From contig NZ_QTZO01000002.1 of assembly GCF_004025585.1 (NCBI RefSeq), positions 1 to 64,000 on the forward strand: a stretch of DNA of 64,000 bases, read 5' to 3'. Below, piece after piece: positions 48,361 to 56,382 of this stretch. Position 1 is the first letter of the stretch, and every line of letters starts with the position of its first letter. Position numbers and translations under genes: made by a program. The stretch is from Pseudodesulfovibrio sp. S3. GTDB taxonomy: Bacteria; Desulfobacterota; Desulfovibrionia; Desulfovibrionales; Desulfovibrionaceae. The notes beneath the pieces are model-generated. The model did no database searches. It was not told where the DNA came from and saw only the letters and a list, made by a program, of their open reading frames with translations.

Positions 48361-50196
48361 TCAGATGTGAGAAGAAGATGCCGGCTTGCCCTCTTTCCCC
48401 CACGACCACGCGGTATCCGGTTTGCCAAAAGACCTGTTCACGTCCAGCACATTGAAGGAAGCACCATAAAAGAGCTCATGGAACTCCGTCGCTTCCCTGA
48501 TGATATTAAATGAGCACACTTCCGGGTGTATCTCGTTGGCAATATGCATCAGACCCAGAATCCACTTGGGACCGCCAAAGTCACTGCTTGGAATCGGAGC
48601 CGTATGGATGCGCCTGTCGCGAACAGCATCAATACGAAGATTTTTCTCCACGCATTCATTGTAAAAATCCATTGGGGAGTTGGAAATAAACGCTGAAATG
48701 AACATTATTTCCGGATTCAACTTCTCAAGGATTTCCGGTTCGATACTCATGCCCGGTCGGCCATGTATCTCGATCTCCCGATTGACGCTTGCGCCATTGC
48801 AGATTTCCACCAAATGGTTTTCGAATCGCTCTCCCTTGATACAAAACAGCGGCTTTCCCATGGCATAATACACTCTGGGCCGAGTATCCTGGGCACGGCA
48901 GAGAGATTGAACCAGCGCTGTCTTTTCCTCCAGGTAGGTCGCCAGAATCTCGGCGGAAGTTTCACGGTGCACCAACGAACCGAAGAAACGTATCATTTGT
49001 ATATACTTATCCACCCGCTGTATGTCGTGATGCAGATCCTGCATCTTGCCGTTGCACAGCAGATATTCCCAGACATGCACCACCTCGGCCTTGCTGGCAA
49101 CGCCCATGGTGATCAGGATGGACTCGACGATTTCAAGAGCGCGCGTAAATGGATATCCCCCTTGAAAATCCTTTTCCCTGAAGTCCACGGCATTGACTTC
49201 CCCGCAAATCCCGATGGGTTGCCTGCACGCGGGACATGCGTGATGTTCCGGTTCTTTCATGACGCCGTTTTGCAACCGCGCTCCCATGGGGCCGTAAAAA
49301 TCCCTGGAAAGGGTCGTTTCACCGCAATGCCGGCACACTGTGTTCAACTCTTTTGTCCCCGGAGAATTAAACACATACACATGATTCAACAGGGTACGCA
49401 TCCTTTGGCTGAGTGCTTCCGTTTCCCTGATCAACGGCTCCAGTTCGGGGTCTGCCCCTTCCAACGGAATGAACCGCATCACCTGCAAGGGAATTTCAGG
49501 GGATATGTCGCGGATGATGGAGCACAGTTCCAACAATTCCTCGGCATTGTCCTTCTTATGGATGCAGGCAAGTTCGACGTGGATACCGCCCTTGTGCAGC
49601 ATCTTGATATTTCTCAGGACAGGAGAAAACCCCTTGAGTCCGGCACAGTCATGGTAATTCTGATCGGAAAGTCCTTTAATCCCGATATTGATGAAATCCA
49701 GGACCGGCTGCGTCCTTTCAATGGATTCCCGGGAAAAATACCCGTTCGAGGAGCACCCGACATACAGCCCCTTTGCTTTGGCCAACGTTGCCACGGCAAG
49801 GAATGTTTCAAATGCGGCGAGCGGGTCGTTCATCAGAAAGGCAATACCCTTGCACCCGCACTGGATTGCTTTCTCAACGATCTGCTCGGGCGAATACCGC
49901 TGAAGCGCCTTGCTTTGCGGATTCATTTCCCGAACGATCACCGCAGATATGCATCCGGGGCAATTGAAATTGCAGCCGACGGTGCTGACCTGAAGGAAAC
50001 GCGCCCCGGGGTGAAAGTGGAGCATGGGCATGGTCTCAATCCGGATCGGGCAGACCATGATGTATCTGTTCGGATACAATTCGGAAACAAGGCCGTCCCT
50101 GTTCCCGTAGCGACCGCAACGGCCAATGCCGCCCTCGACAATCGTGCATGCGTTTTCGCAGACATGGCAACGCTGCACAGGAGTATTGCCGCCCAT
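48361..50196 (-). CDS. Radical SAM enzyme fused to a cytosolic BtuF/TroA-like ligand-binding domain
   Basis: The 611-residue protein has three parts. A Cys-rich start (CHVCENACTIVEGGIGRCGRYGN) is like the zinc or cluster site of activase-type radical SAM proteins. The radical SAM core has CX3CX2C in VGCNFNCPGC, residues about 70-290, followed by more Cys pairs (CRHCGE, CPACRQ). A C-terminal 250-residue domain resembles class III periplasmic binding proteins (RVYYAMGKPLF, EPEILEKLNPEIMFISAF, GGPKWILGLMHIANEIHPEV) but has no signal, so it is cytosolic. The start overlaps the methyltransferase stop (TGATG). It closes a transporter operon for a metal complex or cofactor, and I infer that it acts on the imported compound. 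Confidence 0.85.
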   Translation of the reverse strand: MGGNTPVQRCHVCENACTIVEGGIGRCGRYGNRDGLVSELYPNRYIMVCPIRIETMPMLHFHPGARFLQVSTVGCNFNCPGCISAVIVREMNPQSKALQRYSPEQIVEKAIQCGCKGIAFLMNDPLAAFETFLAVATLAKAKGLYVGCSSNGYFSRESIERTQPVLDFINIGIKGLSDQNYHDCAGLKGFSPVLRNIKMLHKGGIHVELACIHKKDNAEELLELCSIIRDISPEIPLQVMRFIPLEGADPELEPLIRETEALSQRMRTLLNHVYVFNSPGTKELNTVCRHCGETTLSRDFYGPMGARLQNGVMKEPEHHACPACRQPIGICGEVNAVDFREKDFQGGYPFTRALEIVESILITMGVASKAEVVHVWEYLLCNGKMQDLHHDIQRVDKYIQMIRFFGSLVHRETSAEILATYLEEKTALVQSLCRAQDTRPRVYYAMGKPLFCIKGERFENHLVEICNGASVNREIEIHGRPGMSIEPEILEKLNPEIMFISAFISNSPMDFYNECVEKNLRIDAVRDRRIHTAPIPSSDFGGPKWILGLMHIANEIHPEVCSFNIIREATEFHELFYGASFNVLDVNRSFGKPDTAWSWGKEGKPASSSHI

Positions 50197-50828
50197 CAGC
50201 CTTTCCCCCCGGACTTACGGATTTCAACCCATGTTCCATAGCTGTCGTCGATGATGTCGTATTCTTTTACGGATGCCTGCCCCAGGGTGTCCGTCAGGAA
50301 ACTGCCCTTCTTCCACCGGGTCCGCTCCTCAAGGACGTCAGGGGCCCAGACCGGGCGCATCCCCTTGACCTCTTCAAGGGTTTGGAGGCGGCTGAAGCCG
50401 CACCCGATCATCGCCTTTCCGCCAGGAGCGAGCACGCGTTGAATCTCTTCAAAGGCGGACACATGGTTTTCCCAAAACGGGATTGACCCTCGGCTGAGAA
50501 TCAGGTCGGCACTCCCGTCGGGCAAGGGCATTTTTTCGACAGGGGCGGAGACGAACCGTATGCGGCCATCGGGAACGCCATGCATGACGCAATTCTCCCT
50601 GGCCAGCTCTATTGCTTCCGGTTCGGCGTCCAACGCGATTATTTCAAGGTCCGTAATCTTCGACAGTTCAATGGAAAGAGCAGCACTTCCTGTTCCAATA
50701 TCAAGACACACCCCTTCAACAATGTCATATTTGCTAACAACCTCCCTGGCCAAAAGCGGGTACATCACGGCAAAACGATGATCCTTTGTATACTTATAAA
50801 AATCTTTTTCATCTTCCGGTATGGACAT
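50196..50828 (-). CDS. Class I SAM-dependent methyltransferase
   Basis: The 210-residue protein has motif I as VCLDIGTGSAALSIELSK, an acidic ribose-binding segment (EIIALDAEPEAIELA), and LILSRGSIPFWEN. The tail resembles small Methyltransf_11/25 proteins. It sits between the transporter ATPase gene (20 bases upstream) and the radical SAM fusion (overlapping stop/start), so it belongs to the same operon. Its substrate is probably the transported molecule or a product of the radical SAM enzyme; this is inference. Confidence 0.88.
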   Translation of the reverse strand: MSIPEDEKDFYKYTKDHRFAVMYPLLAREVVSKYDIVEGVCLDIGTGSAALSIELSKITDLEIIALDAEPEAIELARENCVMHGVPDGRIRFVSAPVEKMPLPDGSADLILSRGSIPFWENHVSAFEEIQRVLAPGGKAMIGCGFSRLQTLEEVKGMRPVWAPDVLEERTRWKKGSFLTDTLGQASVKEYDIIDDSYGTWVEIRKSGGKG

Positions 50829-50848
50829 AGGGAATTCTCCTTTTTGTT

Positions 50849-51721
50849 TTAACAGGATTTGGGCTGACCAGAATCAGTATGGAGAGAAGGGGATGGGCCA
50901 TGCGGAATCTGACCGGCCGCCCTGGGCAATGCGTCGCAAAGCCTTGAATATATCCCTCCAGGAATGCACATCCTGAAATTTTCTGCATACGGCATGACCA
51001 GCACATTTGCGCCGTAAAGTTCATACAGGCTTTCCTGCGTTATGACCTCGTTCGGAAGGCCGTCGGTATACACAACGCCATTCTTGAGCATGATCACATG
51101 ATCGGAGACCCAAAATGCGTGGTCAGGAAAATGCGTGGATTTAATGAACGTATATCCTTCGCTGCACAACTCATGCAGTTGCTCCAACAGCTTGAGCTGA
51201 TTGCCGTAATCAAGCCCATTGAGAGGCTCATCCAGAATGAAGATCCGGGCACCTTGGGCCAGTGCCCTGGCAATCAGGGTCAGCTGTCTCTCCCCGCCGC
51301 TGATCTGCGTATACGATTTGTCTTTCAGGTGCAGAATCCCGGTCTTTTCCATGGCGCTGACAGCCACGTTCTCGTCTTCCTCGGAAAATAGACTGAAAAA
51401 ACTCTTGTGAGGCATACGCCCCATCATGACCACGTCCTTGACCGGATAGGCGAAAGAGGCCGTGTGCACCTGGGGAACGTAGGCGACCTGTTTGGCGAGG
51501 CTCTTTCTGCCGATGCAGCCGATATCCACACCATTCAGAAAAATCTGCCCTGTTTTCGGCATGAGAATACCGAGGAGAACCTTGAGCAGCGTTGTCTTGC
51601 CGCACCCGTTGGGCCCAAGAACGGAAACCAATTCACCCTTGGCGATGCTGAAGGAAACATCGTCCAGAATGGGGGTATCCGCATAGGAAAAACCGATATT
51701 ATTCGCGCGGAGCAATGGCAT
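50849..51721 (-). CDS. FecE/BtuD-type ABC transporter ATPase
   Basis: The 290-residue protein has Walker A (GPNGCGKTTLLKVLLG), signature (ISGGERQLTLIARALAQG), Walker B (ARIFILDEPLNGLDYGN) and a switch His in FIKSTHFPDHAF. It belongs to the iron-siderophore/cobalamin import group. It begins directly after the permease stop with no gap (TAG then ATG). The C-terminal extension of about 40 residues is Ser/Pro-rich and not recognised. Confidence 0.94.
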   Translation of the reverse strand: MPLLRANNIGFSYADTPILDDVSFSIAKGELVSVLGPNGCGKTTLLKVLLGILMPKTGQIFLNGVDIGCIGRKSLAKQVAYVPQVHTASFAYPVKDVVMMGRMPHKSFFSLFSEEDENVAVSAMEKTGILHLKDKSYTQISGGERQLTLIARALAQGARIFILDEPLNGLDYGNQLKLLEQLHELCSEGYTFIKSTHFPDHAFWVSDHVIMLKNGVVYTDGLPNEVITQESLYELYGANVLVMPYAENFRMCIPGGIYSRLCDALPRAAGQIPHGPSPSLHTDSGQPKSC

Positions 51722-52789
51722 CTATTTCCACCCCTGTTTTGCATTTTTCATGATTATCGAAAAAAACGGAATCCCGACAAGTGACGTGATGATGCCCAAC
51801 GGTATTTCCACATCCAGCAGGAGGCGGGAGATATCATCCACGAGTACGAGATATATGGCCCCGACAAGGGCTGTCGTCGGAAGCAGGATGCAGTTGTTGG
51901 GACCGACAAGCATTCTGCCGATATGCGGTATCACAAGCCCGACCCAGCCGATCAATCCCCCCATCGCAACGGTGAGCGCACTGATCACTGTCGCGAAAAC
52001 GATGAGGCACAAACGGATCACCTTCACATTGATTCCAAGGGTCTTTGCTTCCTCATCCCCCATGCTGAGCGCGTTGAGGTACCGGGACATGCCGAGAATG
52101 CACCCTATCCCGATGAGAATCGGAAGGGCTGTGCCGGCAACGGTTTCCGTATCGACCAGGGAAAGACCGCCCATGAGCCAATACACGATCGCCGGCAGTT
52201 GGTCCGTGGGGTCCGCCGTGTATTTGACGATCGACAGCAATGAGGTGAACAGGGATCCGCTTATGATCCCACCGAGAATGAGCATCATCAGCTTGTCGCC
52301 GTTATACATTTTGGCCAGGGACATCGCCAGGCCCACAGCCAGGATTCCTCCGGTAAAACTCAGCAGTTGGACTTCAAACCAGGAGTTGCCTATCAGCAAT
52401 CCGAGCGCGGCGCCGAACGAGGCTCCGGGCAGGACCCCAAGAATTCCGGGCGCGACCAGCGGGTTGACGAACATGGACTGAAAAGCCGCCCCGGAAATGG
52501 AAAGTGCGGCCCCGATCAGGGCGGCGGCGATCAGTCGCGGGGCGCGGATATCGAACAGGACATTCCTCACCAGATCGTACCCGTCATCATGGGTACCCCC
52601 GGTCGGGAACACCCCCTGTTGGACAACGAACCATAGCTCTCTCAAGGAAATGGGATATTTTCCCAACGTCAAGGACACCGCCAGACACAAGAGCAGGAGA
52701 AATCCCAAGGCCAGGAGCAGAAAGGACCGATTTCCCCAGCCCTCGAAGAGATACTTTCTTGTCCGGGCAAAAGGACGGAGCTGTTTCAT
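51722..52789 (-). CDS. FecCD/BtuC-family ABC permease
   Basis: The 355-residue protein has about ten membrane helices and FecCD landmarks: LRAP-like DIRAPRLIAAALIGAALSISG, then NPLVAPGILGVLPGASFGA, GGLIGWVGLVIPHIGRMLVG and LLDVEIPLGIITSLVGIPFF. It would work as a homodimer in the inner membrane. It overlaps the binding-protein gene by four bases and abuts the ATPase gene. The family imports iron-siderophores, heme, cobalamin and, in MolBCA-type systems, molybdate or tungstate; substrate is undetermined. Confidence 0.95.
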   Translation of the reverse strand: MKQLRPFARTRKYLFEGWGNRSFLLLALGFLLLLCLAVSLTLGKYPISLRELWFVVQQGVFPTGGTHDDGYDLVRNVLFDIRAPRLIAAALIGAALSISGAAFQSMFVNPLVAPGILGVLPGASFGAALGLLIGNSWFEVQLLSFTGGILAVGLAMSLAKMYNGDKLMMLILGGIISGSLFTSLLSIVKYTADPTDQLPAIVYWLMGGLSLVDTETVAGTALPILIGIGCILGMSRYLNALSMGDEEAKTLGINVKVIRLCLIVFATVISALTVAMGGLIGWVGLVIPHIGRMLVGPNNCILLPTTALVGAIYLVLVDDISRLLLDVEIPLGIITSLVGIPFFSIIMKNAKQGWK

Positions 52790-53832
52790 CTTGCACTGCT
52801 CATGAGCTGCTCGGCGTCTTCGGACGAAATGTCCTTTTGCAAAAACAAATGGAAGAATTCACGGCATTCATGCTGCATGTCCCAATCAAAAAGATCCGGA
52901 TACATAATATTGGCGACCCACTTCAGCCCCAATATGCGCATGAAGGACGGAGGACGGTCGAACCAGTTGAACGGCTTATTCGGAATGAGGTAGACGCGAT
53001 GATTCTTGACTGCCGGGATGCTTTTCCACCCTGCGGACGAATAAATCTGCGCATAGAAAGAGGCCTGTTCGACAAAGATGACCTCCGGCTGATACGCGAT
53101 AACCGTTTCCATGTTCACCCTCTCTTTCCCATACCGTGTCACCACGCCTTCGCCGTGCACATTGATCCCACCGGCCAGGGGAATGAGTTCCGCATGGATC
53201 GACGTGCTGCCTTCGGTGCGAAGGCCGTCGTTTCCCTCCGCGTAATAAACCTTCACCCTTTTCTGAGGAGAAATTAAGGCCGTTTTTTCAGCCACCTGAG
53301 AAAAGACTGCCCGTGTATAATCGGCGAGCGCCCTACCCCTTGCCTCCCTGCCGAGGATCCCCCCCAAGGCTTCGAATGCATCCGGGTATTGATACAACTG
53401 ATCGATGACAATGTTGGCAATCGGAATATTGAATTTCCCAAGAAACGCTTCAAATTTATGGCTCAACGGACTGGAATTCCTCCCGACAACAATATCCGGG
53501 TTCAATGCGACAAGCTTCTCCAGATTAGGGGTTTTCCCCTGGCCGAAATAACCGCCGATAACAGGAAGATCCAGCGTATGCGCGTCAATATACTTGTCAC
53601 AGCCTTTCAATGGGAAATTCAACCCGGCAAGAAGCGTCGGATCAATGGCATATACCAGCATGGTTTCCGGCGGTGACGCGGCATACACTGTTTTTACCGC
53701 ATCAGGGACCGAGACGACACGTCCGGTCATGTCCGTAATATCTCTGGCGAATGCAACCCCTGAAAAAACGAAGACAGAAACACAGACCATCACTGCCAAT
53801 AGCATTTGCTTTTTCAATGTATAACTGGACAC
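52786..53832 (-). CDS. Periplasmic binding protein, FecB/BtuF class
   Basis: A GTG at 53832 gives MSSYTLKKQM and a signal peptide ending VAFARD; the frame also extends to 53910. The 348-residue protein has the class III pattern: ITDMTGRVVSVPDAVKTVYA, LEKLVALNPDIVVGRNS, IAYQPEVIFVEQASFYA, and IPNKPFNWFDRPPSFMRILG. The last motif marks a subgroup that, as I recall, includes CeuE- and MolA-like proteins binding metal chelates or oxyanions. It is the first gene of the five-gene operon. The mature protein lacks a lipobox. Confidence 0.92.
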   Translation of the reverse strand: MSSYTLKKQMLLAVMVCVSVFVFSGVAFARDITDMTGRVVSVPDAVKTVYAASPPETMLVYAIDPTLLAGLNFPLKGCDKYIDAHTLDLPVIGGYFGQGKTPNLEKLVALNPDIVVGRNSSPLSHKFEAFLGKFNIPIANIVIDQLYQYPDAFEALGGILGREARGRALADYTRAVFSQVAEKTALISPQKRVKVYYAEGNDGLRTEGSTSIHAELIPLAGGINVHGEGVVTRYGKERVNMETVIAYQPEVIFVEQASFYAQIYSSAGWKSIPAVKNHRVYLIPNKPFNWFDRPPSFMRILGLKWVANIMYPDLFDWDMQHECREFFHLFLQKDISSEDAEQLMSSAR

Positions 53833-53931
53833 GGCCTTCTCTTTGTTAAACGTGAGTTCTATTTTTCGATCAATATCTCCAAATTTATGTAAGTATTTTT
53901 CGTAAATCATGATCCACGCCCTGCCAATCCC

Positions 53932-54022
53932 GTCACGGGTTTAATTGTTATCGTGACAGGTGGCGGAACCTCGCAAACAGTTGTCGGGCACCGCGACCAT
54001 GGGCCACAGAAGCGAGGCCGCC
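53932..54022 (-). promoter_or_regulatory. Structured 5' leader of the uptake operon
   Basis: Two nested structures precede the operon. A long-range stem pairs 53962-53974 (GGCGG, AA bulge, CCTCGC) with 54012-54022 (GCGAGGCCGCC), enclosing about 37 bases that could fold further. Nearer the gene is a hairpin GTCACG (53932-53937) with CGTGAC (53952-53957). The layout of aptamer-like domain then hairpin is riboswitch-like, but I cannot assign it to a known class. Confidence 0.35.
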
Positions 54023-54063
54023 TCCTGAAAACAAAAAAGGCAGCGACCGACAAACCAATAATG

Positions 54064-54093
54064 GCAAGCCTTCTTCTGATAAAAAGGGCTTGC
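54064..54093. terminator. Terminator-like hairpin
   Basis: GCAAGCC (54064-54070) pairs with GGCTTGC (54087-54093) around a 16-base loop. It lies upstream of the uptake operon leader and could insulate it from the upstream region. Confidence 0.45.
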
Positions 54094-54136
54094 TATTCAC
54101 AATATGGCATTAATGGCCACTGGTATTTGAAGAAGC

Positions 54137-54179
54137 TGGAGCTGGAGGGGATCGAACCCACGACCTCTTGAATGCCATT
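54137..54179 (-). other. 3' tRNA fragment, probable attachment-site relic
   Basis: On the minus strand the 43 bases read as a tRNA from anticodon loop to discriminator: AATGGCATT, a paired CAAGAGG segment, GTTCGATCC of the T loop, and the acceptor strand CAGCTCCA. The anticodon would be GGC (Ala). The 5' half of a tRNA is absent: upstream sequence diverges immediately. A partial tRNA copy of this extent is the usual product of site-specific integration. The T arm has one mismatch. The tail is also tmRNA-like. Confidence 0.6.
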
Positions 54180-54252
54180 AGAGAGGCCCTGTGGAACTAG
54201 AACAGCATTGACCAACTATGGAGATGGAGCTTTCGCCCAGTAATACCGTTTT

Positions 54253-54420
54253 GTGCTCTGCGGGGGCACAAGGTGCATCAACTACCTGATTCCACAAATC
54301 ATACCTGCCGTTGCAGCGTGTTGGGACACACTGTGGACACAATATGAGCAAACAAAAATGCTCAGGCGTAACCTGGCCGACTCACATTCCAAAGCTTTGA
54401 AAGTCCTTTCCCGAAGCTGA
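54253..54420 (+). pseudogene. Possible relic gene next to the attachment site
   Basis: An open frame of 55 codons (GTG start, no ribosome site) reads as plausible protein, for example INYLIPQIIPAVAACWDTLW and QTKMLRRNLADSHSKALKVL, and is followed by a hairpin at 54459-54481. A TAA precedes it in frame. It may be the end of a decayed gene of a mobile element. No family is recognised. Confidence 0.3.
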
Positions 54421-54458
54421 TCCGATACAGGATGAGTTTGCAACCAGCTAAAACAATA

Positions 54459-54481
54459 CCCCCCCGGAAAATCCGGAGGGG
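54459..54481. terminator. GC-rich terminator-like hairpin
   Basis: CCCCCCCGGA pairs with TCCGGAGGGG (one mismatch) around AAA. It lies 38 bases after the relic frame. The flanking 54482-54669 holds only weak hairpins downstream of the flavodoxin gene. Confidence 0.6.
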
Positions 54482-54669
54482 ATGTTGTCTGTGAACCACT
54501 CATGGAGGCTGTTAAACCGTCTCTATGCAAAATTTCAATTGTTCCATCTCTTGCTTATAATTCTATTCCCTAACCACTTTTTCATAACGCCTGCTGTCGT
54601 ATAAAAGCACTCCCGAATCCATGATCTCTGCCCCGCAAATCCTTTGGGGCAACTCGCCGGGACTATATA

Positions 54670-55113
<444 letters not shown>

Positions 55114-55285
55114 CTACCTCGCAAGTTTATACGTTGCCATTTGATGGTGCGGAAACCGCACGATCCAAGACGCAAACCGCCCTCTGACGAAGGAGGCCTG
55201 CTATCTACAGCGTGGCATAATGATCGCTGACATTTGCATACTCTGTCTGATCTTGTATTTATACGTCATTTTGATTCCCATGCTT

Positions 55286-55332
55286 ACTGGTGGCCCTCCA
55301 ATCCAGAGGCGGTCAATCAGGGAGGTCCACCA
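55286..55332. repeat. Long imperfect hairpin between DUF4198 gene and flavodoxin
   Basis: CTGGTGGCCCTCC (55286-55298) pairs with GGAGGTCCACCAG (55320-55332), 12 of 13 positions. It lies just after the stop of the DUF4198 gene and may terminate its transcript. There is no T run. Confidence 0.5.
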
Positions 55333-55347
55333 GAAACCTAAGCTGCA

Positions 55348-56202
55348 TCACTGGTGTTCCGCCACAGTCGGCTTACGCTCATTGGGAACCAGCACGACCA
55401 GGGTTGCGGTCTGCTTGAGTTGCAAATACGCATCCTTTTTGTCCGGGACCGCGTCGGTCTTGATATAGTACCGTATAAACCACCTTCCCGGCTGATCCAG
55501 GGAAACCCTGATCGTGTCGCCGGAGACTTCGGCACCGGGATGGTAAAGGTCCTCGGCCTCGGTGGAATACCCACCGTACGTGGCATCCCAATGCCCTGCT
55601 CCGAAATACCGCTTGCCGCCCTTGAAGACCTTCAAGACAAGCGTGTCACCGGGTTTCAACGTGGTAGGATCCTGCACAGGGACCAGTTCCAGAGGCAAGC
55701 CCACATGGGCCTGATATTTGCCGTCAGGCTCCCCGCAACGGACGTACGACTTCGCATATTGCTTGCTGTAAAGGGATTTGACGATTTCGGAAGCCTGATC
55801 CCTGACCTCGCTCATGGGTTTGATGGAGTTCCGGTCACGGCCTTTCTTGTCCACCCACTTGGTGTAGAAGCCGGGATTGGTTTCGGCAGTCAACACATAG
55901 GTGCCGTTTGTCCCGTACTCCACCATGTGAGATTGCAGGCAGGTTTCATCACGAGGCGCAATTTCAGTCACCTTGCCGGTGGGATCATACACCCTGATGA
56001 AAGCGAGTTTGTTGAAACGCACCCCATCGTCCACCGGGAAATGATGCCCGTATGCAAAGAAAAGCGGGGTCTTTTTGCCTTCGCTCACCCGAAAGCGACC
56101 CGATTGGATGTACAACGAATGAGCCGAAGCAATTTCTCCACCGAGAAACAACGTCAGCGCAAGCACGAGGCATACAGCAACAACTTTTTCCATATAACGC
56201 AT
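55348..56202 (-). CDS. DUF4198 periplasmic protein
   Basis: The start at 56202 follows AGAGGA. The 284-residue product has a signal peptide (VAVCLVLALTLFLGGEIASA) that ends just before HSLYIQSG, leaving a His near the mature N-terminus, a common feature of DUF4198 proteins. A beta-rich domain follows with a carboxypeptidase-regulatory-like end (PGDTLVLKVFKGGKRYFGAG, then GRWFIRYYI). Members are often found beside nickel, cobalt or iron transporters. The gene lies 11 bases after the FeoB-associated peptide gene. Its role is presumed to be metal handling in the periplasm. Confidence 0.85.
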   Translation of the reverse strand: MRYMEKVVAVCLVLALTLFLGGEIASAHSLYIQSGRFRVSEGKKTPLFFAYGHHFPVDDGVRFNKLAFIRVYDPTGKVTEIAPRDETCLQSHMVEYGTNGTYVLTAETNPGFYTKWVDKKGRDRNSIKPMSEVRDQASEIVKSLYSKQYAKSYVRCGEPDGKYQAHVGLPLELVPVQDPTTLKPGDTLVLKVFKGGKRYFGAGHWDATYGGYSTEAEDLYHPGAEVSGDTIRVSLDQPGRWFIRYYIKTDAVPDKKDAYLQLKQTATLVVLVPNERKPTVAEHQ

Positions 56203-56213
56203 GTTTTTCCTCT

Positions 56214-56369
56214 CTATTTTTTGTCGGAACAATCGGCCCCCCGGCCGCAGGAATCAGAGGTGCAACCGGAACAACCGCAGCCCTCTTTTGCCTGAAACTG
56301 TTTACGGATTTTTGTAAAAACATAATATCCTGCGAAAATGATAATAACGACGGCAAGAACGGTACCCAT
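56214..56369 (-). CDS. FeoB-associated Cys-rich membrane peptide
   Basis: This 51-residue gene starts after a GGAGG site: one membrane helix (VLAVVIIIFAGYYVF), a basic stretch (KIRKQFQAKEG), then a Cys-rich tail with CGCSGC, CGRGADC. That is the exact plan of the FeoB-associated Cys-rich family (Pfam FeoB_associated). It lies between the binding-protein gene and the DUF4198 gene, about 6 kb from feoB. It may bind Fe(II) at the cytoplasmic face. Confidence 0.88.
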   Translation of the reverse strand: MGTVLAVVIIIFAGYYVFTKIRKQFQAKEGCGCSGCTSDSCGRGADCSDKK

Positions 56370-56382
56370 AAAAACCTCCGAC

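Noticed and set aside
54137-54179. tmRNA (ssrA) gene
   Set aside because: The last 25 bases are tmRNA-like, but there is no 5' acceptor half, pseudoknot region or tag frame, and the anticodon-arm segment fits a tRNA.
54282-54530. 82-codon minus-strand frame
   Set aside because: Runs through a GC-rich hairpin and opposes the better plus-strand relic frame; no ribosome site or family.
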